DNA from: Amphimedon queenslandica
Lineage: Eukaryota; Porifera; Demospongiae; Haplosclerida; Niphatidae
Direction: 5' to 3'
Assembly (NCBI RefSeq): GCF_000090795.2
Contig: NW_003546370.1
Location: 90,825-117,956, forward strand
Length of the DNA stretch: 27,132 bases
A program made the position numbers and the translations under genes. The notes under the pieces are model-generated. The model worked only from the letters and a program-made list of their open reading frames with translations. It was not told where the DNA came from and did not search any database. This document shows positions 10,401 to 20,707 of the stretch, one piece after another. Every line of letters begins with the position of its first letter. Position 1 is the stretch's first letter.

Positions 10401-13400
10401 GAGTTCATTGAGAAGCTTGTTTCTATTGTCATGATATATACTTTGGAGCATTATGGAGTTGTGAAATACACACAGGTACAGTTTGTACATGTACATTTAC
10501 ATGTACAATCTACAAATGTATATGTACATGTACATATACATGTACACAAACAGTATGTACTGTAACATACATGTACATGTAATTATGGGAGAACTTGCCA
10601 CTAATGTACAATGTACATGTACATGTACATTTACATGTAGTCAAGGTTTTCCACAAAGCATGTTAAGTGAGCTAAACAGTGTGCTTCATGAGCTAAATTG
10701 TAACAAGGATTTGGAGCAACTTTAAACAAGCGTAACAGGGTAAAAAATATTCCTATAATTGATTTCACCACATTGCAAGTACAACTTGGTCATTATTAAG
10801 ACTTATAGAGGTTCTCTCTACCTTATAATGCTTCTAGAGAAGTGTTTAGACAGTATCTCTATGCTCTCTTGCTGTTAGAAAGCTCTTAACTTTGTCCCAT
10901 GTGTAAGCCACCATTTTGTTTGCCGTGACCACACCCACTCAGGTAAAGGAGCGTGGGCGGGTGGTTGCTAAGGCTTGTTATTTCTCCAATACAACGTGTA
11001 TAGAAGAAATGTAAGTGTGGACATACAAATAAATATTATATATATATATATATACATAGCGCGACGGTGAATTCAATTATAGGAACGACCTGGGGGCTTT
11101 GCCCCCAGGTCGTTAAAAATTCAATTTTGATGGGAGTGAGCTCAAAATTTCTGCGAAACATTAGTACGTATACATGTACATGTATGTATGAGACAAATTT
11201 ATAAAAATGGATAATTCTCTTCTAGCCATTTTTGATGAAATTTGCTAATGGAATAGCCTTTGGTCATTGGCCTGATTTTTTAGAAACTTCAAAAATTTGT
11301 AATAAATTTCAATTTTAATCAAAATCAGCTCAAGCTACATAAGAACATGTATGTGTACCAGAAAAGAATAAAAATAGAGAATTCTCTCATTGTGGTTATT
11401 AGTCAAAATACCCTGTGCTGTTGTAGGGCCCTTGGCCCAATTTTTGAGCAACTTGACAATCCACTGACAAGAAGCTGTATGAGCACTATACCAAAATCCT
11501 GTGGAAAGCCCTGCATGTTTGTACATGTACTGTACATTGTACATGTAGCACTATGAAAGAATTTTATTTATAGACATGCACCTTTGTGTGGATTTTAGTT
11601 TACATGTACATGTATGTACATGTACATGTACATGTATGTACATGTACATGTAATTTTGGAAAGTTGTTCTAATTTTTCCTAATTATAACGTCATTATCTA
11701 TTGACTTGTTTTAGGGTATGACAGATCTACTGAGCCCATTGCTTTATGTGATGGAGAGGGAGGATGATGCCTACATCTGTTTTGCTGCAATGTTCAAGCG
11801 TATCCACGAGAACTTTGGTGAGTGGTGTGACGGAGCACTGAACAAATTGGAACGATTGCGTCACCTTTGTGAAGTTCTTGATCCACAACTCTACCGCCAT
11901 CTCTGTGACAGTGGTACCGGTGACGACCCTTTCATTTTATTCTTTGGAATGTTACTCATTGAGTGTCGTAGAGAATTCAGTTTTGACGAGACACTGCATT
12001 TACTTGAAGTCATGTGGTGTGCTGCCTTTCCACGGCAAAAAGAGACACACGTTCCTCAATTTGAGTGGGCGTGTTTCATGACCAACGTCTCGGCTGAGCT
12101 GGTGAAAGAAGTCTTTACGAGTACATGTAATCCTCCTTACTCTGCTGAAAGGCTCCAGTCTCTGAGTTTGACACTGCCACCAGTTTCAAGTAGTCACTGT
12201 CACTCTATTGCAACCACGCCTTCATCCATGCCTGTCGATATCCCGTATCAAAATTCCTTGTCCAACGAATGTCATTCCAACGATGAGAGAGAACCAAAGC
12301 TACGTGGTAGACTCTCCTCAGAGCTTTCTCCTGGGAGGGACAGAGCATCGAGCCTACCTGATTCCAAGGAGTACCTAGTCATTGATGCTAAGGATGCACC
12401 TCCTTTACAGTCAACAAAAAGTGAAGGTGACATACCCACTGATGAAGAAGAGAAGAATGACATAGTTAGCGACTTAGAGTCCAGTCTAGCCCACACAGTG
12501 AACAAGAAACTGAAGGGAAATAACGAAATGTCTGATCTCTCTTCTGTCTCTAGTATCAACACTGCCAGTAGTAATGGTGTTGCTCGTCAAGCTAATAATG
12601 ACGGAGCCTTTCCTAGTCCACGATTAACACGAAATAATGGAGCTGCTCTACCTCAGGCTAGTCATGTGGAAGGCCCTGGGACAGAAGAAGACAAGTCCAC
12701 TACTGTGATAGCTGAAGGTGAAGATGTGAATGAAAGAAGCTTAGAAATACCGAAGTGTGTTAGTGATACAGCACTGAGAGATTATGAAGACACTCAATTT
12801 GATATCTCTACACGAGTAAATGACGATCGTTCTCTTACTCCTCCAGTGAAATCGAAAGAGGATGGAGCTAAGAAGAAATACCACACACTCCCTAGAGAGA
12901 GGCAGAGATTTGAGGATTCAGAAACCGGGACTTATGGCCGTGAGAGCCATTCGTTGAGAGCATCCTCTCCTTCTCACTACCTCATACATCAGTTAGTATC
13001 AGGTACGTCATCTCCCTATGTGTCCGGTATTAATCCCAGGGGATTGAGACGAGATAGAAATCGTGGAGAATTATTGGAGAGTTCAGTGTTGCCTCAGAAC
13101 TCTGGCAGTGGGGGTGAGAGCAGGAGACTGTTTACTATCAAGAGAGGAGGGGACTCGCCTTACCTTTCTCGCTCTAGATCCGGTTCGTCCGTTGCACCTC
13201 ATACACCAACCAGTGGGATATTTGAGCCTGAAATATTTGCAGAGAATAGAGGGGAAAGAGCTGGTTTAGTAGCTGCAGACGAAAATGTTGTTTCGTCTCA
13301 GTTAGTTTCCAGTGAAAGAGCAAGACCAGACATCAACCTTGAATCTAGTCTCAAATATAAAATGTCTGACTCTTTCTCGCTCTTTGTGTGCCTTTCGATC

Positions 13401-13700
13401 CTTCTCTCTCATCGTGAAGCTCTATTATCAAGGCCAGTTGATTTTGTGACCTTATCTCTAATACTCTCATCGGACTCTATTAACTCAATGTTCAAGCCTA
13501 TTCTACGAACATCTCACCAGCTCTATGCCTGCTATCGAAAGTATTTGGAATTGTCTAAGTACACCCGATCCTCTGGTAGCAGCGATGACAAGTGGTTAGA
13601 TGATTTTGGGGAACTGCCGGAAGAAGCTGCCATGCCCCCAGACTCACCTCTAAGGATATCGCCTGCCACAAGTTGCTCAATTAATAACTATGACAGTTGA
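7418..13700 (+). CDS. TBC1D25: TBC1 domain family member 25-type Rab GAP
   Basis: Six exons (7418..7471, 7526..7629, 8207..8415, 8817..9115, 10290..10475, 11715..13700) give 945 residues. TBC domain proteins accelerate GTP hydrolysis by Rab GTPases; TBC1D25 acts on RAB33B in autophagosome maturation. Residues 1-122 resemble the family's PB1-like N-terminus (DEIWRKF, VYLEMRPTYD). The TBC domain starts near residue 184 (NLRRGVW). It keeps both catalytic fingers: I243-x-x-D246-x-x-R249 and Y282-T-Q284 followed by GMTDLLSP. After KREF-like CRREFSFDE and LLEVMW comes a long Ser-rich insert of several hundred residues, then the C-terminal FVCLSILLSHRE block, which matches human FLCLAILLEHRD. It is longer than human (about 688 residues) because of the Ser-rich region. 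The human LIR is not clearly conserved. The exon 1 donor is uncertain: GC at 7472, or GT at 7481, which adds three residues. Confidence 0.93.
7630..8206 (+). other. intron 2 of TBC1D25
   Basis: The intron runs from a GTAAGC donor to a TTTTTGTAG acceptor. It is AT-rich with TACATGTA octamers near 7919 and 8100, and no other gene was seen. Confidence 0.8.
8416..8816 (+). other. intron 3 of TBC1D25
   Basis: The donor is GTAAGT. The acceptor used is AATGCAG at 8816, because the alternative AG at 8808-8809 breaks frame. The intron holds many TACATGTA octamers and nothing else recognisable. Confidence 0.8.
9116..10289 (+). other. intron 4 of TBC1D25 with repeat copy 2
   Basis: This 1.17-kb intron carries scattered TACATGTA octamers and, from about 9668, a truncated copy of the TIR-ended interspersed repeat. 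No coding signal was seen between the exons. Confidence 0.8.
9668..10082 (+). mobile_element. interspersed repeat, copy 2 (3'-truncated)
   Basis: It starts with TTTCCCACAAAACATGCT, the same as the left end of copy 1. It holds two tandem internal units, each with the TTTGATCAAAATCAGCT block, TACATGTA, and TCAGGAAAATTATAAA or a variant. The right terminal repeat (GTGGGAAACC type) is not seen, so the copy is incomplete. Confidence 0.7.
10750..11085. mobile_element. nested MITE-like element with 20-bp terminal inverted repeats
   Basis: TTCCTATAATTGATTTCACC at 10750-10769 is the inverted complement of 11066-11085 with one mismatch. The roughly 336-bp element interrupts copy 3 of the interspersed repeat. 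It has no transposase frame. It contains an AT dinucleotide run at about 11036-11055 and a short GC-richer patch near 10920-10975. Confidence 0.65.
11084..11114. repeat. perfect GC-rich hairpin (14-bp arms, 3-nt loop)
   Basis: AACGACCTGGGGGC (11084-11097) and GCCCCCAGGTCGTT (11101-11114) are exact inverted complements around TTT. It abuts the right terminus of the nested element in an otherwise AT-rich intron. Confidence 0.9.
11601..11652. repeat. TACATGTA cluster
   Basis: A near-continuous array of TACATGTA/TGTACATG units sits about 60 bp upstream of the last TBC1D25 exon. Confidence 0.9.
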
Positions 13701-13717
13701 CACATGTAATCAGCTAC

Positions 13718-13748
<31 letters not shown>

Positions 13749-14799
13749 TGCATTGTACATGTACGTAAAAATTTATTTGCTTCTAATAATTATAATTCTG
13801 TTTCAAAAATTTATTATAATTATATATTTCTGTTTTGAAAATAATTTATTATAATTGTATATTTCAGAAAAAATCTTTCAAGTTAGCATACAGTGAAGTA
13901 ACAAAGCATCAGAGATGACACTTAGTGCAATAGCAACTAATTTATTGACACCTCTTCACAACTCACTCCATGTAACAGAAAGATTATTATACTGTATAGC
14001 TGTACAGTTGGAAATATTTGTTGGAATTTGATTTTGCTGTTTATCATAAAAACACAAATTATTGTGCTCTGCAAAGCATTAGAGGTAATTGGTTGTTTGG
14101 TATCAACAGTTCACACCTACACCAGCAAAGTTCAATTCTAAGTCACAACACTAACTAGTGGAGCAGCTACTTCTCTATCTATATGATGGCACTTATGAAT
14201 CGTGCTCCACAAACTCTTAATTGAGAACTATCAATTTGTGATGGGTGCTCTTATGTTGTGTAGAAAGTTTGAGCCAATTTTGATCAAAATCGGATGTTAT
14301 ATGAATTTTTAAAGTTGCTCTTCTGTATGGCATTTTGTAGACTATGTCAAATAAGAAGTTTTTAAGCATAAATCCATGTAGTTACAGTGTCTTTTTGTCT
14401 ACCTCAAATTTTGACCATATCACCATAGTATTATTGCTTTGTTTATTTAAAAAAATTAATTAATGTGCATTCCCATGCCATTATGGATTTCTGATTGGAG
14501 CTACAATTATTTAAAATTTTTGCATATATGTGATTAAACTATAATTAGAATTTAATTTCAATTTTTTTAAGTGTTTACTGTTTCCTGTTTTGTAGAAGAT
14601 ATATATCTACCTCAAATTACAGACATACAATAAATAAAGTACAAATAGAGTATTTATAAATGATTAATGGAAAGGTTGATCAATATTATACATATTGTTA
14701 TGAGAGGCTATTAATACATGTAATGTTTGGTACATGAATGTTAATTAAATATCTAGCAACACCCATTTTATTGCATTCCTTTCATTTTTTTGGATAATC
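13701..14799. other. intergenic region between TBC1D25 and receptor copy 1
   Basis: It starts with an AAT run (about 13718-13747) that includes AATAATAAA-like polyadenylation candidates. A TTATAATTATATATTTC-type direct duplication follows at about 13810-13865, then a minus-oriented relic of the interspersed repeat near 14190-14400. The last 350 bp are AT-rich with no clear TATA box. No gene was seen. Confidence 0.7.
14190..14400 (-). mobile_element. diverged interspersed repeat, copy 4 (reverse orientation)
   Basis: The reverse complement reads GATCAAAATTGGCTCAAAC, then TTTCTACACAACATAAGAGC and a GAACTC-like block, in the order seen inside copies 1-3. The termini are not recognisable. Confidence 0.55.
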
Positions 14800-17700
14800 A
14801 TGAGAGCAGCAACTCTTCTTCTCTTTCTCACACTAGCTGTTCCTCCTTCTTTGATTAATTCTCAGTCACTCATCTCTTCATCTCTATCTAGTACAGTGAC
14901 TCATATTGCTGTTAGTGCTAATGGAGTCTTTGTAAGCACTGCTACTCAAGTATACCGGTTCTCTTGTACTCTACAACAATTAGAAGGCTCTCCTGACACT
15001 CCTGGTGGTACTGTTAATGGAATAGCTAGTACACCTGATGGTGAGTGGTGTGTAGTGTGTACTGATGCTGGTGGTGTAACATGTTCTGTTCTTAATGGAT
15101 CTAATCTTGAAGCTCCTGCTAATAGAACAGATAGTCTTAATAGTGCATTGGCTACTAGTCTAGCAGTGTTTACTGGAGGAGATGGTAACAGCTTTTATAC
15201 AGGGAGCTATGTTAGTAACCGTATTCTATATCATCAGTATGGGTTTGCTGGTAGTACACAGTCAAGATCTACTAATCCTGTACATCAACAAGCTTCAGGA
15301 GGTTTTAATCGTGTATTTGTGAGTGGTTTCTTTGCCTCGGGGTATGCTTATTATGTTGTGAATGATCCTCCAACAAGTGGTGCTAACAGACGGCTTCGTA
15401 TAATAAGAGTATGCAATGATAGTGCAGCTACTGATTTCAACAATCAATATGAACTGACTTTAGGTTGTGATGGTAGTGTTACTTTTTTTAGTCCTACTCT
15501 GATTGATGTGTCTGTTATTAATGAAGAGACATTGTTAATTGCATTACGTGATGATTCATTTAATGATATATGTTCATACAGTCTGTCTGAGATTAACTCT
15601 TTAATGGATGCTGCTTATAAATCATGTGTAGTTGATGGTAATGGTAATAAAAATATCTTTTGGCAGAATTTTATATCATGTTCTGGAGGATCGCCTGGAT
15701 TAGATGGAAGTATTGTGAGTTTTAATCTATACTGTACTTTATATAATTGTATCTTCTAACAGTGTAGTATATCTGATTCAAGAAGTGGTACTCCTGCTCC
15801 AGCAGTTGGTGTATCAAACCCTCTCACTCCCACTGGTCTAATTACTAACACTACTATACTGAATGGATTAACTGCTATTGTTGGGTTGTCAATTGATGAT
15901 ACTGATTTAATTTACTTTGCATTTACAATAAGTACCAATAATTACATCAATAAGGTTAGTAGTTGTGTTATAGTTTTTATACAATTTGACATGAATCCTA
16001 CAGTATTGCTTGGTCAATAGTACAACCCTTAAATTTATATCTCAAGTTACATCAACCTCTTCACTTATATCATTATCTTGGTCTCAAGGTTCAGAGTATG
16101 TGTATGGAATTAGTGGTTCTAATGTAAGTATAATGATCAGTATGTACTAGTGTTGTTGATGTAAGTGTTTATAGATACATACTGTATAGCGGGAAATTTT
16201 TGAGGATAACAAATTTCGCAAATTTCGCAGATTTTTTTCATGATTCGCGAAATTAAATTCCTTGAAAATCAATTTAATACGGTACAAAATGGCAGATTAG
16301 TGGAAATTCGTGAAAATTAATTCCGCGAACTTCCAGATACAGGTCATTCGCGAAATTTATTATCCTCAAAAAACCCGCTATACGGTAACTAAGTAATGGC
16401 TTATAAGTGATGTCAAGTATATTGGTTAGACATAAAAATGCTACTAAAATTAGGTAATGAGTCAGACCATTGTATGTTATCACAAATAATTCCCATTACT
16501 AATTACTATACCAGAATCATCAGAATGTTAATTATAAATTACTACATACTGCATTAGGTGATTGCATTAAAGACAGAGGATTGTTCCAGTGCTACTAGTT
16601 GCTCTGAGTGTGTTAGTTTAGGTGATCCATTGTGTGGTTGGTGTATGATAGAGAACAAGTGTTCACGTAGACCATTTTGTCAGGATAATGATCAAACAGG
16701 ACGATACCTATCTCAAGAAGACAGTAATAATTGCTTTGATACAGTATCTATTAATCCAAGTACTTATGTAATAGATACGGAGCAGCAACCTCATCAGGTA
16801 TGTATCATTAGCAATGATTTGATATTAAATTCTGACCTCCTTCTGCTTTTCTGTTTCTCTTTAGATCAATTTGACATTTTCACCAACTCCTCTTCCTCCT
16901 ACATTACCAAGGGAAGGATACTTTTGTGTTTTTAATCGTATTATAAGTCCATTGGAACTATCAATGGGTACTAATACTGGTAGCTGTTCAGTACAAGATA
17001 TAGTGTCTCAGGTCACTGATATACAATTAGGTAATAACTTTTATACAGTACTAATCTTTATTATTTCTTTCTTTTATGTTTTTAAACTGATATTTCTCTT
17101 CAGACACTACTTTTAGTATATACAGCAATAGAACTGGTGTAAATTTCTATATAAGACCTACTAATTATACCTTTTACAATTGTCCCACAGCATCATTAAA
17201 GTGAGTTGATGAATCTACTATATACACTTAAAGATACCACAAATGTGACTGATACTCTCATTACTATAATTTTGTTAAGTAAGTAAACAATCTATGCTTG
17301 AGTGTTGTCCAAACAATAATACATTAGGCCATTGGCAGTTTTTGAGTTGTAAAGCTGTTTTAGTTGTGTCTGCATCACAACTGAAATGATGTATAAACAA
17401 CATGCCACTTAATTTGAATAACTATAGCTATAGAGCCTCAATCAGTTTATAAAGATACATCATTTTCAATTTTCATTCTATTCATTAGGTGTAGTACATG
17501 TCTTCAAAGTGAACCATGTGGTTGGTGCCAGTTAGACTTTAAATGTACTGGGCATAACTTATCATGTACTACTGGTGAATGGCTCAATGTAAGACCAGCA
17601 TATCCTTTCATGGCATGACGTGCTGGTATTCTTTATAGATAAAAAACGGTGGTAGTGCTAGTAGTTTCTGTCCTTTCTTAGAGCCTAATTCTGTTACATC

Positions 17701-20333
17701 TGATGGTAGATATACTCAAGCAGCTAATGTTGTTAAGGATTTAACATTATCAACTAGTAATACTGGGGTATGTGCTGTAACTGTAACACACTAGCATTAA
17801 TTATGAATTGTCATTAATTCTATAGTCTTCACCAGGTTTCACTTATGAGTGTGTATATGGTACTGATACTAGAACTGCTACTGTTAACAGTGACAATAGA
17901 GTGACATGTAATAATAATCCTGTGGTGAGTAACAGTTAGTAGCACTTAATGAATCGATGTTTGATAGTTCACAATTGAAGGAGGTACTCAGAAAGTCTCA
18001 TTGAGTCTCAGACAAGTTTACAATGGAAATAGATATACAATAGAGACTAATGCTACTTCAAATCTCAATGGTAATTAGATCTATAATGAAATATTACAGT
18101 GCTTTATTGTAATGTACACAGTAATCTTGTATGATTGTCCTACATTGGCTAGTGGTTGCTCGTCATGCTTAGCACAGAGAATTGATACTGGATTTAGCTG
18201 CTGTTGGTGTACTAGTAATACTCAATGTAGAGACATTAGTGACTGTAGTGATGCTAGTCCAGTCATTAGTACTGGAAACTGTCCTCTACCAATGATTACT
18301 GAGTTTAATCCTAAGGCGGGACCTCCTAGAGGTGAAACAACTATCATTATTAATGGAACTAATCTGGGAACACAACGCTCTGACATAGAGTCTGTTATGA
18401 TTGGTACTAGAAACTGTATTGTTGATGAATATCAACCAGGAGTAGGGATAACATGTACTACTATTGTTCCTGATTCTAGTGATAATATAGGCAGGAATGA
18501 GACTATTAGGATAAGAGTGATCAGATCCAGTGGTAGTGTGACTGTCAATAGTGCAGCACAGTACCAGTTCATAACACCAATCATTCAATCAGTGAGTACT
18601 ACATATGGTCCTGCTAGTGGTGGTACTAGAATAAGAATACAAGGTACTAACTTTGATATTGGTAATAAAGAAATGACTAGAGTAATAATGAGACAATCAT
18701 CATCAAGTAAGAAGGGAAACCACATGTCCTGATGTTAACTGTAATATCATGTAAGTACCAATAATGAATGTTATATGAACTATTCTGAACTAATTTAATA
18801 GGAATAATATTACTAATACTGAGATCAACTGTGTTACTAGTAGTGTTAATGATACTGACTGTGTGAGGAATGTAATAGTATCAGTCAATGGAGCTTTATT
18901 CTCTAATACTAGTATAAGCTATCAATATAGACCAGATCCTACATTTGATAGTATCAGTCCTATGGTCACAATACCAGCGTAAGTATATATACTGGTAGAT
19001 ACATGCTCTTACTTCTCTTTTTTAAGTGGTGGTATTCAACTAGTATTCACTGGTGATTACTTAGACTCAGTTCAGTCTCCTACTATTACTATTGCTGATA
19101 GTAGACTGATTCCTAGTAGTGTTGAGGTCAGTAGAGCATTTTTGTTCTATAGTAATGTACCTCTTTACAGCCATGTGTCATTAATGATAATACTACACTC
19201 ATATGTACTGCTCCTAAAATTACTACTGCAGTAGACAGCAGTTATGGAACACCTATTGAGTACATGCTAATGTTAGATGGAGCAGAGTCACCTAATTACA
19301 TGAATGCAGGTCTGAGACTAACACTACAACCTAATCCAATATTTACTGGTATTGATGCTGACTCAAGATCTATATTAGTTGATGATGTTAATGACATTAC
19401 TATCAAAGTGAGTTGTAGTTTAATGCATAAATTAATACATCTGCTTTGCTAAATAGGGAATGAATGTTGGATCAGTTAGCCCATCAGAGATTAATATTAC
19501 ATTAGGAGACAATTATGATGAAGTGTGTACAGTTAGAACAAGCTCTAATACTGTAAGTGGTTTCTGCATATATAATACTAATATCAAAAAACCTTATAAA
19601 TAGGAGATTACATGTAGGCCACCCACCAAGCCATCAGGTACCAGATTAGCACTAAGAGTAAGAATACTTTTCATTGATGCACACAGTTTCATTTTGCAAC
19701 TACAGGTTAGAGTAGGAAGGAATCTAGTGTTTCCATCCAATGATATCACTGGCCCTGAATGGACACTAATATACACTAGTACTGGGTCTATTTCAATTGG
19801 AGCCATTGTTGGAGGATCTGTAGCAGCTAGTGTCATTATAACACTATTGATTGTAGCAATACCATTGATAATTGTCATTTTTATTTTAAGAAAGAAGGCA
19901 AAAGACAGCAAAGAAAAGTAAGTTAATACTAGATTACATATTTAAGTTTGCATGCATAAAATATAGGCCAATACCTCATGAAGGTAATGCAGTAATCCCA
20001 ATGTCTATGAACATGAACTACCAGGGCAGCACTAACCAAGATAGCATTCTCCTTCACCAGTCCAACCCAGCATACATTAAAGCATCAGATATTCACTTAT
20101 ATGATGAAATACCTGCAGGACAATATGAAGAATTTGTATCTGTGAAGAAAACTAATAATGATGGTGACAATGCTAATGAAGGGAATCAAGAAGATAATGG
20201 TAGCTATGTTAGTCAAGTGAATGGAAATGATCAAGACAATGAAGATAATGAAGGTTACATTGGTACAGGAGTGATTGATGATATTACTCAAAGTTCAGAA
20301 GATAAAAGAAGCTACAAAAATATTCCAAAGTAG
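14800..20333 (+). CDS. plexin-like receptor, copy 1 (Sema-PSI-IPT, TM, short tyrosine tail)
   Basis: Eighteen exons: 14800..15714, 15763..15954, 16004..16123, 16558..16797, 16865..17030, 17104..17200, 17489..17588, 17639..17767, 17826..17924, 17968..18070, 18122..18750, 18802..18978, 19027..19126, 19171..19407, 19457..19552, 19604..19657, 19706..19917, 19967..20333. The predicted length is 1343 residues if one apparent +1 frameshift (18706-18722) is discounted; as read, the frame stops at 18730 after about 923 residues. Signal peptide residues 1-21; Sema domain to about 409; PSI1 (CSECVSLGDPLCGWC) near 417-455; PSI2 (CGWCQLDFKC) near 575-610; PSI3 (CSSCLAQRIDTGFSCCWC) near 725-770. IPT/TIG domains follow (ITEFNPKAGPP; IQSVSTTYGPASGGTRI; then two or more). 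TM about 1182-1212, tail about 130 residues. The ectodomain order is that of plexins, but the intracellular Ras/Rap-GAP region is absent. Tail tyrosines lie in NPAY, YDEI, YEEF, YVSQ and YKNI contexts. Confidence 0.87.
16182..16385. mobile_element. 204-bp MITE in intron 3 of receptor copy 1
   Basis: The termini CTGTATAGCGGG and CCCGCTATACGG are inverted complements with one mismatch, and the repeat extends inward through TTTTTGAGGATAA. The element is flanked by TA on both sides, as expected for Tc1/mariner-type insertion. The interior has several TTCGCGAAAT palindromes and no coding frame. It explains why this intron is 434 bp when its neighbours are about 50. Confidence 0.85.
17201..17488 (+). 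other. longer intron 6 of receptor copy 1
   Basis: This 288-bp intron lies within PSI2, against 43-73 bp for most others in the gene. It is AT-rich, and no repeat with clear termini was identified. Confidence 0.6.
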
Positions 20334-20707
20334 ATGGTGATGATAATCAAAAAGATCCTTTTAAAGACTATTATTTTTGTTGCTACTACATAACAATTTC
20401 TCACTGTATTTAATATGTATTGTTTCCTTGTATGCCTAAAACTTCTAGTTTAGTTCAAAAAAGTATTTTGCTAAGTAGCCCTAATTGATGTTGATTAATG
20501 AATTTTAACACAATAATTTTACTACAAAATTTTAACTCTTGTGTAGGAGCTGACTCTAATGATATCACAAGTACATGAACTCTTAATGATTCTAAAGTAC
20601 ATGTACTCTTCATGACTCCAAAGTACATGAACTCTACTGATATCACAAGTGCATGTACTCTTAATGATATTCATTAGAAAATATTTAATTTTGTAGTGCA
20701 AATCAGT
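20334..20707. promoter_or_regulatory. intergenic region: 3' UTR of copy 1 and promoter of copy 2
   Basis: The first about 180 bp match the sequence downstream of copy 2 (shared TGTTTCCTTGTATGCCTA and TTAGTTCAAAAA), so they are the duplicated 3' UTR/flank. The rest carries a 25-27-bp tandem repeat (20561-20665) ending about 40 bp before the copy 2 start codon. Confidence 0.6.
20561..20665. repeat. four-unit minisatellite upstream of receptor copy 2
   Basis: Four units of 27, 26, 25 and 27 bp start at 20561, 20588, 20614 and 20639. Each reads GA(T)-ATCACAAGTACATG-A/T-ACTCTTAAT or a variant. The first and fourth units are nearly identical. Confidence 0.88.

Larger units (their letters stand above)
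10642..11513 (+). mobile_element. interspersed repeat, copy 3, interrupted by a nested element
   Basis: The left end CAAGGTTTTCCACAAAG and the right end GTGGAAAGCCCTG are inverted complements with mismatches, matching the termini of copy 1. The internal AAAAATT-CAATTTTGAT units resume after about 11115, while the sequence between about 10735 and 11115 is unrelated. That middle part is therefore a later insertion. Confidence 0.68.
10476..11714 (+). other. intron 5 of TBC1D25 with nested repeats
   Basis: This 1.24-kb intron separates the two catalytic-finger exons at the Q284/G285 junction. It is built from TACATGTA clusters (10480-10640, 11520-11655), a copy of the interspersed repeat (10642-11513), and a second element nested in that copy. 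Confidence 0.8.

Noticed and set aside
10920..11010. A possible exon in TBC1D25 intron 5 (CACTCAG before GTAAAGGAGCG, later GTAAGTG)
   Set aside because: It sits inside the nested inverted-repeat element, and exons 5 and 6 already join in frame at the conserved YTQ-GM motif.
11084..11114. Hairpin read as a rho-independent terminator
   Set aside because: The surrounding DNA is an intron of a spliced animal gene and no U-tract logic applies; a repeat-derived palindrome fits better.
12272..12562. 96-residue minus-strand frame within the large TBC1D25 exon
   Set aside because: It is antisense to the Ser-rich coding insert of TBC1D25, with no independent support.
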